Source: Zhongshania antarctica (lineage in GTDB: Bacteria; Pseudomonadota; Gammaproteobacteria; Pseudomonadales; Spongiibacteraceae). Taken from it: a stretch of DNA of 64,000 nt. The stretch is from positions 124,001-188,000 of the forward strand of contig NZ_JACHHW010000007.1 in the NCBI RefSeq assembly GCF_014202945.1, written 5' to 3'. The first letter of the stretch is position 1. Every line of letters starts with the position of its first letter. Both the position numbers and the translations under genes were made by a program. The notes under the pieces were generated by a model. That model was not told the origin of the DNA and did no database searches. It saw only the letters and a program-made list of their open reading frames with translations. This document shows positions 18,213 to 25,657 of the stretch, in pieces.

Positions 18213-18605
18213 GTGGAAAAAATAGTGAAATCTGAGCAAGAGTGGCAGGAACTTCTCTCTAATGAGGAGTTTCAGGTTTGCCGGCAGAAAGGAACTGAGC
18301 GCGCGTTTACGGGTGAATATAACGATGAAAAAACCGCGGGCACCTATAAATGCCGTTGTTGTGGCTTGGCTTTATTTACTTCAGAGACCAAGTACGACTC
18401 GGGTTCCGGTTGGCCGAGTTTTTATCAGCCAAGCAAAGAAGATGTGGTGGCAGTTAATAGAGACATTAGCCATGGCATGGTGAGAGAAGAGGTTGTTTGC
18501 GCGCGCTGCGATGCGCATTTAGGGCATGTTTTCCCTGATGGGCCTGCGCCAACGGGGCAGCGTTATTGTATTAACTCGCTGTCGCTGAAATTAGATCCAA
18601 AATAA
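18213..18605 (+). CDS. msrB: Peptide methionine-(R)-S-oxide reductase MsrB
   Basis: MsrB repairs methionine-R-sulfoxide in proteins using thioredoxin. The 130-residue protein is the usual single-domain cytosolic form. Two CxxC zinc pairs are present (CRCC and CARC), with [18 protein letters not shown] and the catalytic cysteine in RYCINSLSL. The start is GTG with GGTGGAGAG upstream. It is divergent from alaA and is followed by the tRNA-Glu units. Confidence 0.96.
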   Translation: MEKIVKSEQEWQELLSNEEFQVCRQKGTERAFTGEYNDEKTAGTYKCRCCGLALFTSETKYDSGSGWPSFYQPSKEDVVAVNRDISHGMVREEVVCARCDAHLGHVFPDGPAPTGQRYCINSLSLKLDPK

Positions 18606-18691
18606 GTTGGCTGATTGTTGTGCAGTTTGGCTGTTAATTGGCCAAAATAGGCGCAAAATTGGGTTTATTTCACTTTAAATGTAAAAGCGAC

Positions 18692-18720
18692 TTGACGTCG
18701 GCGCCTAAGGTTTCTAGAAT
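18692..18720 (+). promoter_or_regulatory. Promoter of the first tRNA-Glu gene
   Basis: TTGACG (18692-18697) and TAGAAT (18715-18720) are separated by 17 bases and followed by a GC-rich TCGCGCC discriminator, typical of growth-rate-controlled stable RNA promoters. The same -35 and -10 hexamers occur before the second tRNA-Glu. Confidence 0.8.
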
Positions 18721-18771
18721 TCGCGCCACTTTCAGACATCAAGTGACTCGGAGTCTGGAAGGGTTTGCGGC

Positions 18772-18847
18772 GTCCCCTTCGTCTAGTGGCCTAGGACACT
18801 GCCCTTTCACGGCAGTAACAGGGGTTCGAGTCCCCTAGGGGACGCCA
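18772..18847 (+). tRNA. tRNA-Glu (TTC), copy 1
   Basis: This 76-base gene includes an encoded CCA. The acceptor stem is GTCCCCT/AGGGGAC, the anticodon loop is CCTTTCACG with TTC, and the T arm contains GGTTCGAGTCC. It is identical to the copy at 19023-19098 and has its own promoter and terminator. Confidence 0.97.
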
Positions 18848-18880
18848 TTATTCAGCTTTGCTGATATGTCGGCACAGCGA

Positions 18881-18913
18881 AAAAGAGAAGCAGAAATGCT
18901 TCTCTTTTTTTTT
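18881..18913 (+). terminator. Terminator after tRNA-Glu copy 1
   Basis: A 12-bp stem of AAAAGAGAAGCA with TGCTTCTCTTTT closes on GAAA and runs into a T stretch. It separates the two tRNA-Glu units. Confidence 0.88.
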
Positions 18914-18945
18914 GGAAAAAATTTGAAATTGGCATGAAAATATCC

Positions 18946-18974
18946 TTGACGGGGTGGGGTAGGCGCACTAGAAT
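18946..18974 (+). promoter_or_regulatory. Promoter of the second tRNA-Glu gene
   Basis: TTGACG (18946-18951), a 17-base spacer and TAGAAT (18969-18974) are followed by a GCGCGC discriminator. Hexamers and spacing match the first tRNA-Glu promoter. Confidence 0.82.
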
Positions 18975-19022
18975 GCGCGCTCTTTCAAGGACAGCAGCTT
19001 TGTTCTGGAAAGAGCTCGCGGC

Positions 19023-19098
19023 GTCCCCTTCGTCTAGTGGCCTAGGACACTGCCCTTTCACGGCAGTAACAGGGGTTCGAGTCCCCTAGGGGACGCCA
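19023..19098 (+). tRNA. tRNA-Glu (TTC), copy 2
   Basis: This 76-base gene is identical to copy 1, including the encoded CCA. The identity extends a few bases upstream (GCGGC), while the rest of the leader differs apart from the promoter hexamers. Confidence 0.97.
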
Positions 19099-19150
19099 AT
19101 TAATTTACGTCACAGCGCGTAAATTTGTCAGTTTACAGTTGATCTGTTAA

Positions 19151-19179
19151 TTGACAGTTTGATGAAAACTTTTTATTAT
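19151..19179 (+). promoter_or_regulatory. Promoter for tRNA-Gly
   Basis: A perfect TTGACA -35 (19151-19156), a 17-base spacer and a TATTAT -10 (19174-19179) lie about 100 bases before tRNA-Gly, implying a precursor with a long 5' leader. Confidence 0.65.
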
Positions 19180-19279
19180 GCGAACCGCTTAGGTTTGACG
19201 TAAAAAGACTGTTTAATCAAGGCTGTACGGCATATGTGAAATTGATTTAAACTAGCTTTTAAATCTCATGTCGTGATTT

Positions 19280-19355
19280 GCGGGAATAGCTCAGTTGGTA
19301 GAGCGCAACCTTGCCAAGGTTGAGGTCGGGAGTTCGAGCCTCCTTTCCCGCTCCA
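19280..19355 (+). tRNA. tRNA-Gly (GCC)
   Basis: This 76-base gene with encoded CCA has acceptor stem GCGGGAA/TTCCCGC, D arm TAGCTCAGTTGGTAGAGC, anticodon GCC within CTTGCCAAG, and T loop GTTCGAG. Confidence 0.97.
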
Positions 19356-19361
19356 AATTCT

Positions 19362-19392
19362 AAAAAGCGAAGCGTCTGCTTCGCTTTTTTTT
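19362..19392. terminator. Bidirectional terminator after tRNA-Gly
   Basis: AAAAAGCGAAGC and GCTTCGCTTTTT form a 12-bp stem around GTCT, with T-runs on both strands. It can end tRNA-Gly and also the convergent PA2817-like gene. Confidence 0.87.
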
Positions 19393-19467
19393 CGTCCGTG
19401 TTTTTTGCGCTTAACGTGCGCCATGCATGACCGCCAGGGAACAGCCCCAGCGGTGCGTTCCTGTTGC

Positions 19468-19860
19468 TCAATGCATGCCAAATTGCTGGGCGCGGATGTT
19501 GCGATACGAGGTGTTTGAATCCTCCGCGCTCTGTTCGTAATACAGCTCTTCAATGTTTTGATAGCGCTCTAGCTCATCGTCGCCAAGATAGTGCAGGCAG
19601 TCCCCGCCAAAAAACCACAGAAGATCGCGATGCATATGCGGGGTGATGTCTGGGTAGTGGCTGATAATGTGCGTTATAATGTCTTGGCCGAGGTTGATGT
19701 AGTCGTCGCTTTTTGCGAAGTTGGCTTCGAGCTTAGCAAGCTTGTCGAGTAATTCTGTATTGCTATCTTTGCTATGCGCAGGGTGCTCAGGGAGAATCTT
19801 GGCGCCGAGCGCGTGCAGCTCGCTACAGAGTTGCAGGTAGTATTCATTTCGTTTTGTCAC
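19468..19860 (-). CDS. PA2817-like conserved hypothetical protein
   Basis: The 130-residue soluble protein is acidic and mostly helical, with the segment MHRDLLWFFGGDCLHYLGDDE, which I recall from the Pseudomonas PA2817 family of unknown function. This attribution is from memory and is moderate. It has an ATG start and no signal peptide. It is convergent with tRNA-Gly through a shared terminator and divergent from the yadGH transporter genes. Confidence 0.7.
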   Translation of the reverse strand: MTKRNEYYLQLCSELHALGAKILPEHPAHSKDSNTELLDKLAKLEANFAKSDDYINLGQDIITHIISHYPDITPHMHRDLLWFFGGDCLHYLGDDELERYQNIEELYYEQSAEDSNTSYRNIRAQQFGMH

Positions 19861-19988
19861 GGGGTCTCCAAAGCGGATTATTGCAGATCAGTTCTGCGAG
19901 TAGACTTCTGCTGTCTAGTGTATTCCATCGAGCTGGCGTGGCAAAATAGTCGGCTTATCAAATGAAAACCAGATTTAGGAAATCCATT

Positions 19989-20903
19989 ATGGCGATTGCC
20001 CTAGAGATTAAGGGATTACGCAAGGTTTATGACAATGGTTTTGAAGCGCTAAAAGGCATTGATTTAGAAGTTAAAGAGGGCGATTTTTACGCCCTGCTAG
20101 GGCCAAACGGCGCAGGTAAATCGACTACGATTGGTATTGTGTCGTCGCTGGTTAAGAAAACCGCTGGCGAAGTGCGCATCTTTGGCCATTCAATTGATAA
20201 TGAATTGGCTGCGGCGAAACGCGAAATTGGCTTGGTTCCTCAGGAGTTCAATTTCTCTAGTTTTGAATCAGTCTGGGATATCGTGGTGAATCAGGCGGGC
20301 TATTACGGTTTAAACCGTAAAGTGGCCGGCGAGCGCGCCGAAAAATATTTAAAAAAGCTGGGGCTGTGGGATAAGCGTAAGGTCGCTTCGCGAATGCTGT
20401 CCGGCGGGATGAAACGGCGCTTAATGATCGCCCGGGCCTTGGTGCATGAACCCCGGCTGTTGATTCTCGACGAGCCCACCGCGGGTGTAGATATAGAGCT
20501 ACGCCGCTCAATGTGGGAATTTCTCACCGAAATTAATCGCAGCGGCACCACCATTATTTTGACCACCCACTACCTGGAAGAAGCGGAAAGCTTGTGTCGC
20601 CATATTGCGATTATTGATGCTGGCGTCATCGTTGAAAACACCACGATGAAAGCGCTGCTTAAACAGTTGCAGAAAGAGACCTTTATCCTCGATGTTCGCG
20701 ATGGCATTAAGACCGACATCAGCATTCCTGGTTTTGAGACGCGTATGGTCGATGAGCACACCCTGGAGCTGGTGCTGAATAAGGGGACGTCACTCAATGA
20801 GGTATTTGTGGCCTTGAACGGCAGTGGTATCGAGGTGAGCAGTATGCGCAATAAGGCGAATCGGCTTGAAGAGTTGTTTGTGGCGCTATTAAACGCCAAG
20901 TAG
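19989..20903 (+). CDS. yadG: ABC transporter ATP-binding protein YadG
   Basis: This is the nucleotide-binding subunit of an ABC-2 type exporter. The 304 residues match E. coli YadG (308). Walker A is GPNGAGKST, the Q-loop is in VPQEFNF, the ABC signature is LSGGMKRR, Walker B is LLILDEP and the H-loop His is in LTTHYLEEAE. I chose ATG 19989 (AGGAA upstream), which gives the family start AIALEIKGLRKVYDNG. It is followed by the permease yadH 32 bases later. The exported substrate of YadGH is not established. Confidence 0.93.
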   Translation: MAIALEIKGLRKVYDNGFEALKGIDLEVKEGDFYALLGPNGAGKSTTIGIVSSLVKKTAGEVRIFGHSIDNELAAAKREIGLVPQEFNFSSFESVWDIVVNQAGYYGLNRKVAGERAEKYLKKLGLWDKRKVASRMLSGGMKRRLMIARALVHEPRLLILDEPTAGVDIELRRSMWEFLTEINRSGTTIILTTHYLEEAESLCRHIAIIDAGVIVENTTMKALLKQLQKETFILDVRDGIKTDISIPGFETRMVDEHTLELVLNKGTSLNEVFVALNGSGIEVSSMRNKANRLEELFVALLNAK

Positions 20904-20935
20904 CCTGCCCACGTATTGATAAGGATGGAATATTA

Positions 20936-21709
20936 ATGACATTAGCAGAGCAGTGGGTCGCGTTTTATACGATCGTCCGCAAAGAGATTAGGCGCTTTTT
21001 GCGTATTTGGATGCAAACCTTGTTGCCGCCCGCCATCACCATGTCGCTGTACTTTGTGATATTTGGTGCCTTGATTGGCTCCCGCATCGGGCAAATGGGC
21101 GGTTTCAGCTATATGGAGTTTGTGGTGCCGGGCTTGATTATGATGTCGGTAATTACCAATGCCTACTCCAATGTAGTGTCATCGTTTTTTGGCGCAAAAT
21201 TTCAACATTTTGTCGAAGAGATTCTGGTGTCGCCAATGTCGAATAACACCATACTTTGGGGCTTTGTTCTTGGCGGGGTGACGCGCGGTTTGCTGGTTGG
21301 CATTATTGTGACAGCGCTGTCGCTGTTTTTCACCACATTGCATATCCAGCACATTGGGGTAACGATCGCGATTGTGCTGATGACATCAATCATGTTTTCG
21401 CTGGCGGGCTTTATTAATGCGGTTTTCGCCAACAACTTTGATGACGTCTCTATTGTGCCGGTCTTTGTTTTGACGCCGCTAACCTATTTGGGCGGTGTAT
21501 TTTACTCCATCGATTTACTACCTGAGTTTTGGGCTGGGGTGTCGCGCTTGAATCCTATGCTCTATATCGTCAATGCCTTCCGCTATGGCGTGCTGGGCGT
21601 GTCTGATGTGAATGTCACCACGGCCTTCATCATGGTCGGGGTGTTTACTTTAGCGGCTTATGCTTATTGTATGCACCTTTTGCGTACGGGCACTCGCCTG
21701 CGTCAATGA
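20936..21709 (+). CDS. yadH: ABC-2 type transporter permease YadH
   Basis: The membrane subunit partnering YadG has 257 residues (256 in E. coli) and about six transmembrane helices. The ABC2-membrane motif is spread over FVEEILVSPMSN, followed by LTYLGGVFYSIDLLPEFW, a block characteristic of YadH/NodJ-like permeases. The ATG follows an AAGGATGG ribosome site. queF begins 40 bases downstream and may be on the same transcript. Confidence 0.93.
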   Translation: MTLAEQWVAFYTIVRKEIRRFLRIWMQTLLPPAITMSLYFVIFGALIGSRIGQMGGFSYMEFVVPGLIMMSVITNAYSNVVSSFFGAKFQHFVEEILVSPMSNNTILWGFVLGGVTRGLLVGIIVTALSLFFTTLHIQHIGVTIAIVLMTSIMFSLAGFINAVFANNFDDVSIVPVFVLTPLTYLGGVFYSIDLLPEFWAGVSRLNPMLYIVNAFRYGVLGVSDVNVTTAFIMVGVFTLAAYAYCMHLLRTGTRLRQ

Positions 21710-21749
21710 ATGTCTTTGGGTTAGCGATTTAGTAAAAAACGGATAAAAC

Positions 21750-22580
21750 ATGAGTGAACAGCTAAGCCATGGGCCACTAGGCGAGCAGGTAGATTATCCC
21801 GGTCAATACGACCCGAGCTGCTTGCATCCAATTGCTAGGCAGGCGGGGCGTGATGGTTTGGGGCTTGGTGATGTGTTGCCCTTTGGCGGTGTGGATATTT
21901 GGAATGCCTATGAATTGTCCTGCTTAAATGAGCAGGGCAAGCCCTTGGTTGCCTGTGCCGAGTTTCGGGTACCGGCCCAGTCGCCCAATATCATCGAGTC
22001 AAAATCCTTTAAGCTTTACCTTAACTCGTTTAATCAAACTCGCTTACCCGGCCTAGATGCCATGGCCGAAATGCTGCGCCACGATTTGAGCCTGGCTGCC
22101 GGGGCCGAGGTCCAGGTGGCAATCTATTGTCCCGAAGATTGGCCCGCCAATTACAGTATTATGCTGCCGCGCGGCGAGTGTATTGACGGTCTAGATATTT
22201 GTCCGGATAGCTATCAACCGAGCCCGAGCTTATTGTCTGCGAATACTGGCGATGTGGTCGAGGCGACCCTGTATAGCCATTTGTTGCGTTCTCGCTGTCC
22301 GGTGACTTCGCAGCCTGATTGGGCAAGTATTGAAATTAGCTATCGTGGGCCGCGTATAAATCACGAGGGTTTGTTAGCGTATTTGGTGTCTTTTCGTGAG
22401 CATGACGATTTTCATGAACAGTGTGTTGAGCAGATTTTCAGCGATATTAGTCGCTATTGCGCACCGGCGCGATTAACGGTGTACGCTCGCTACCTGCGAC
22501 GTGGTGGCTTGGATATTAATCCTTGGCGAAGCAATGATGATTTGGCCAGCCCGGAGAATCGCCGAGGTGCTCGGCAATAA
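21750..22580 (+). CDS. queF: NADPH-dependent 7-cyano-7-deazaguanine reductase QueF
   Basis: QueF reduces preQ0 to preQ1 in queuosine synthesis for tRNA wobble positions. The 276 residues are the long two-domain YqfF-type form as in E. coli (282). Features are the ESKSFKLYLNSFNQT motif, a C-terminal T-fold, and the catalytic cysteine in LLRSRCPVTSQPDW. No preQ1 riboswitch fits in the 40 bases upstream. It is convergent with the receiver-domain gene; a 22-bp palindrome lies just after its stop. Confidence 0.95.
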   Translation: MSEQLSHGPLGEQVDYPGQYDPSCLHPIARQAGRDGLGLGDVLPFGGVDIWNAYELSCLNEQGKPLVACAEFRVPAQSPNIIESKSFKLYLNSFNQTRLPGLDAMAEMLRHDLSLAAGAEVQVAIYCPEDWPANYSIMLPRGECIDGLDICPDSYQPSPSLLSANTGDVVEATLYSHLLRSRCPVTSQPDWASIEISYRGPRINHEGLLAYLVSFREHDDFHEQCVEQIFSDISRYCAPARLTVYARYLRRGGLDINPWRSNDDLASPENRRGARQ

Positions 22581-22584
22581 CGAT

Positions 22585-22606
22585 GGCAGGTGCTTAAGCA
22601 CCTGCC
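22585..22606. repeat. 22-bp perfect palindrome at the queF / response-regulator junction
   Basis: GGCAGGTGCTT is followed immediately by its exact complement AAGCACCTGCC. It covers the stop codon of the reverse-strand receiver gene (22594-22596). With no loop or T-run it is not a canonical terminator, but both convergent messages would form an extended hairpin at their 3' ends. Confidence 0.7.
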
Positions 22607-23001
22607 CGCCAGTCAGAGACGACAGCAGCCAGCTTTGTTAAATAGCTATTGAAGTTGGTGGACTTGCTGATAAATGCATCTGCACCGAGGGCAATGCATT
22701 CGCTTCGCTCGCGATAGGACACGGTTTGCATCACGATATAGATGTGATCGTAGCGCTTGTCAGCGCGGATGAATTGCAGAGCCGATTTCCCGTTCATTCG
22801 TCGCATACTGATGTCTAGAAATATGACATCGGGGAGTTCGCTATTTTTTTTGTGGTCGAGTTCATTGAGAAGTATTTCACCGTCGTCAATTTCACGCAGC
22901 TGTAGCTGCGTACCCAGGCGGCTGAGGGTTTCTTTGAAAATGATTCTGTCGGCCTTGGAGTCATCAACTATCCAGAAACTCGAGCTTCGGGTTTCAGTCA
23001 T
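22594..23001 (-). CDS. Stand-alone response-regulator receiver domain
   Basis: The 135-residue protein is a single CheY-like receiver with no output domain. The acidic pocket is Asp13-Asp14, the phospho-acceptor is Asp63 (FLDIS), the conserved Thr is 93 (MQTVS) and the Lys is 113 (ISKS). I start at ATG 23001 because the upstream extension has no receiver sequence. No histidine kinase is nearby. It resembles the Rcp1/phytochrome-associated single-domain regulators. The partner is unknown. Confidence 0.88.
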   Translation of the reverse strand: MTETRSSSFWIVDDSKADRIIFKETLSRLGTQLQLREIDDGEILLNELDHKKNSELPDVIFLDISMRRMNGKSALQFIRADKRYDHIYIVMQTVSYRERSECIALGADAFISKSTNFNSYLTKLAAVVSDWRAGA

Positions 23002-23196
23002 GCAGGTTTTCCCATTCGAAGCGGGTACTTGATCTAGGATAGTGATGACGGCATTCTTGAGCTGTAGGGGATTTCCCGTATGTGGGCGGCGCGTTGCGGG
23101 CCGATAGTATGCTGATGGTAGGTAGTTGAACGGATTCCCTGTGGCCGGGCTTGGCAGCATAATTGCCTGCATATTTAATGCGCTCAGGAGTACCAC

Positions 23197-23523
23197 ATGC
23201 TTATCGCAAGTTACTTGCTAGGCTATGACGAGGACGGAAGTGTACGCCATATTGCGGTTGATAATATCCTGCCAGACGTAAAGCAGAGTTTTGATTACAC
23301 CCTTTATCCGCGCGAATCGTCAAAAGGTCAGGAAATTCTCGATTTGGTCTTGCTGTTTGCGGAGGCTGACGAACACCGTAAAACCATCTGCTTGCCTAAT
23401 CTCCCGCTTCCCGTAGCGAGTCACTTGCTATCAGGTCAGCCTTTGCAAATAATTGATTTTGCTTATGGTCGGGTCGTGCGCTTGGCATTCGACGCGCCGT
23501 TGTCTCAGCAGCGTTGTGCCTGA
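23197..23523 (+). CDS. Hypothetical protein (108 aa)
   Basis: I do not recognise this protein. It starts at ATG 23197 with a CAGGAG ribosome site, is soluble, and contains alternating strand-like and helix-like segments (MLIASYLLGYDEDG, GQEILDLVLLFAEADEH). It is divergent from the receiver gene and overlaps the next small gene by 1 base (TGATG), so the two are translationally coupled. Confidence 0.68.
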   Translation: MLIASYLLGYDEDGSVRHIAVDNILPDVKQSFDYTLYPRESSKGQEILDLVLLFAEADEHRKTICLPNLPLPVASHLLSGQPLQIIDFAYGRVVRLAFDAPLSQQRCA

Positions 23524-23792
23524 TGAGTTTTTGGCGAAAAAGTAAATCCAGTGCCCTCGAAGCGAAATGCTACTCCATGCATGGCCCTCAGTCGACGATC
23601 AGCTTGTGTCCGATCAGTCAGCGCCTGAGTTATTCTGCAAATTTTTCTGCGCAGACTCCCGAGTCAATTGCAGGGAGGATCCAGGCGGATTTCCGCTTTT
23701 CCCCCGACGCGGATACCCTAAATTATTTTATTACCTTGTCAGAGCGCCTGGCTAAAGCCAGCGAAGCGAAAGTGAAAGCGGGTAAACTGTAA
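23523..23792 (+). CDS. Hypothetical protein (89 aa)
   Basis: The ATG at 23523 overlaps the stop codon of the preceding gene (TGATG). It gives 89 residues with a basic start (MSFWRKSKS) and a charged helical C-terminus (ERLAKASEAKVKAGKL). No family is recognised and no membrane segment is present. Its coupling to the 108-residue gene suggests the two products act together. Confidence 0.6.
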   Translation: MSFWRKSKSSALEAKCYSMHGPQSTISLCPISQRLSYSANFSAQTPESIAGRIQADFRFSPDADTLNYFITLSERLAKASEAKVKAGKL

Positions 23793-23860
23793 ATTTCCAC
23801 TGCGTTCGCCACCATCCTTGTTTATCATGCTCCCCTAGATTTTAATTTGTTGGGGTTCCC

Positions 23861-24493
23861 GTGTCAGATATAAATAATCGCCAAGCGTTTGTCACCATGC
23901 TGGGCCTGCAAGATCGTATGAATTCCAAAGTTCACGCTGAGTGGCGAGACCAAGGTTTTGCTTGGTATCGCGCGGCGTGGATCGAGTGCGCTGAATTAAT
24001 GGATCACTACGGTTACAAATGGTGGAAAAAGCAACAGCCTGATATTCAACAGGTACAGCTAGAAATCGTTGATATCTGGCACTTCGGCTTGAGCGCTATG
24101 TTCAGAGTGGGTGCAGATACTGATGAGCTGGCCGATGAAATTGTCGCCGAACTCGGTAATTACCGAGCTTCTGGTAAAGATGTTTTGGCGGCAACAGAGT
24201 CGCTCGCTGCTTACTGCCTAACTGAAAAGTCTTTTTCGGTGAGTTTGTTCTGGGATCTGATGGCCGCTGCCGAGCTGAGCTTTGATCAACTCTATAAACA
24301 GTACGTCGGTAAAAACGTGCTTAATTTTTTCCGCCAAGATAACGGCTATAAAGACGGTAGTTACATCAAGATCTGGCAAGGTGAAGAGGATAATGTCCAT
24401 CTTGTGCAAATACTGGCCACAGCCGATATGGCGTCGCCGCAATTTGCTGACGATGTCTACCAGAGCCTTGCCGCTCGCTACCCCGTGGCCTAA
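23861..24493 (+). CDS. dUTP diphosphatase, dimeric MazG-like type
   Basis: The enzyme hydrolyses dUTP to dUMP and limits uracil incorporation into DNA. The 210-residue protein belongs to the all-alpha dUTPase_2 family rather than the trimeric Dut fold. Magnesium-binding acidic motifs are visible: Glu42 and Glu45 in IECAELMDHYGYKWW, and Glu68 and Asp71 in LEIVDIWHFG. The start is GTG. The next gene begins 2 bases after its stop, so they are coupled. Confidence 0.88.
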   Translation: MSDINNRQAFVTMLGLQDRMNSKVHAEWRDQGFAWYRAAWIECAELMDHYGYKWWKKQQPDIQQVQLEIVDIWHFGLSAMFRVGADTDELADEIVAELGNYRASGKDVLAATESLAAYCLTEKSFSVSLFWDLMAAAELSFDQLYKQYVGKNVLNFFRQDNGYKDGSYIKIWQGEEDNVHLVQILATADMASPQFADDVYQSLAARYPVA

Positions 24494-24495
24494 GG

Positions 24496-25353
24496 ATGTC
24501 TGTGGATAAAGTATCTACCTCAGCGCTCGCTAAACTTGGTGAAATACCGGTTCAACAGCTGTTTTCAGTGCTTAAAGATTACGGTTGGATTCGCAAAGCG
24601 GACGAGGGCTGGTTCTTAACCGCGAAAGGTGAATTTGAGGGCGGTAGCTATGTTAACAGCAAGCGTTACGGTCGCTATATTGTCTGGCCGTCAACGCTCT
24701 TAGATCACCCGCTTTTTCAAGCCATAGAGAGCAATAAACTCCTGTCTGCGGCTGCTTTGGGGCGAGCTGAAGGGTTTAGCGGTCGAGAGATCAACCGGAT
24801 GTTGGTTGAGCTTGGCTGGCTAAAGCCCAGTCACCGGGGTTGGGAATTGACAGAGCAGGGCGTCAAGGCGGGGGGGCAAGTCTTTGAGAATCAGCAAAGT
24901 AGTTTGAGTTATGTGCTGTGGCCTGAAGATATTCCGCTGCGATCGGGCTTTAAGCGCATCTTGGCGCTCTGTAAGCCTGATGCCCCAAGTGACGGAGATT
25001 TATTTGCTGCGACGAGCCTGGAATTGCGCAGTATCGATGGTAAGGCGTGTAAAAACCAGGCTCACTGGGCAATTGCGCAGTGGCTGTACTTGGCTGGTCT
25101 GCGTTACGCGATGTACCGTGCGTTGCCAGTAGCGGAGTTGTTAGTCAGTGATTTTTACCTGCCACAAAGTGGCGTGTATATCGAGTATTGGGGCGCAGAT
25201 GATCACTCTGATATCATTTCTGCCCGCATGTGTCGGGCTGAACTGTGTAAAAAGTTGGGTTTTGCAGTGCTCGACGTGCACCCCGAAGATATCGCAAATT
25301 TAGACGACTATTTGAGCCGTCACCTGCAAAGTCTTGGGGTCGATTTTTACTAG
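24496..25353 (+). CDS. Two winged-helix repeats plus PD-(D/E)XK-like nuclease domain
   Basis: This 285-residue protein has an unusual layout. Residues 8-65 and 86-143 are an internal duplication of a DNA-binding-type module, both sharing G, then L...GW, then GW.LT..G...GG and a YxxWP end. Residues 183-285 resemble a PD-(D/E)XK endonuclease-like domain: KNQAHWAIAQWLY, then DFYLP with Asp219, YIEYWG with Glu230, and GFAVLDVHPEDI. A catalytic lysine is not obvious. I recall close relatives being mislabelled 'glycerol kinase', which has no support. The start could also be GTG 24502. It is coupled to the dUTPase gene and is convergent with phhB. Confidence 0.72.
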   Translation: MSVDKVSTSALAKLGEIPVQQLFSVLKDYGWIRKADEGWFLTAKGEFEGGSYVNSKRYGRYIVWPSTLLDHPLFQAIESNKLLSAAALGRAEGFSGREINRMLVELGWLKPSHRGWELTEQGVKAGGQVFENQQSSLSYVLWPEDIPLRSGFKRILALCKPDAPSDGDLFAATSLELRSIDGKACKNQAHWAIAQWLYLAGLRYAMYRALPVAELLVSDFYLPQSGVYIEYWGADDHSDIISARMCRAELCKKLGFAVLDVHPEDIANLDDYLSRHLQSLGVDFY

Positions 25354-25369
25354 GCTAGCCCTGCGTGAA

Positions 25370-25657
25370 CTAGCGACTTAGCTCCTGCTTAATGGCTTCG
25401 GCTAGGGCGAGATCTTTGGCGCTTAAACCGCCAGCATCGTGGGTGGTTAGGGCAATACTGACTTTTTTGTAAACATTGCTCCACTCCGGGTGGTGGTCAA
25501 TTTTTTCGGCGCGCATGGCTACCCGAGTCATAAAGGCAAAGGCGCTGATGAAATTATCAAACTCCAAATCAGTGCAAAGTTTTCCGTCGCGCAACTCCCA
25601 ACCTTTTAATGCTGTTAATGCATCGCTGACTTCTTGCTCGGTAAGTTTAACGGTCAT
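25370..25657 (-). CDS. phhB: Pterin-4a-carbinolamine dehydratase
   Basis: PhhB dehydrates 4a-hydroxytetrahydrobiopterin-type pterins and can serve phenylalanine hydroxylase, though no phhA is in the window. The 95-residue protein starts at ATG 25657 with an AGGGCG ribosome site. The active-site motif is [24 protein letters not shown], split as DHHPEW, YKKV and LTTHD. The ATG overlaps the trmA stop (ATGA), so it is the last gene of the reverse block. It may act in a general pterin role. Confidence 0.93.
   Translation of the reverse strand: MTVKLTEQEVSDALTALKGWELRDGKLCTDLEFDNFISAFAFMTRVAMRAEKIDHHPEWSNVYKKVSIALTTHDAGGLSAKDLALAEAIKQELSR

Noticed and set aside
21710-21749. A preQ1 riboswitch upstream of queF
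   Set aside because: Only 40 bases separate yadH and queF, and no pseudoknot motif is visible.
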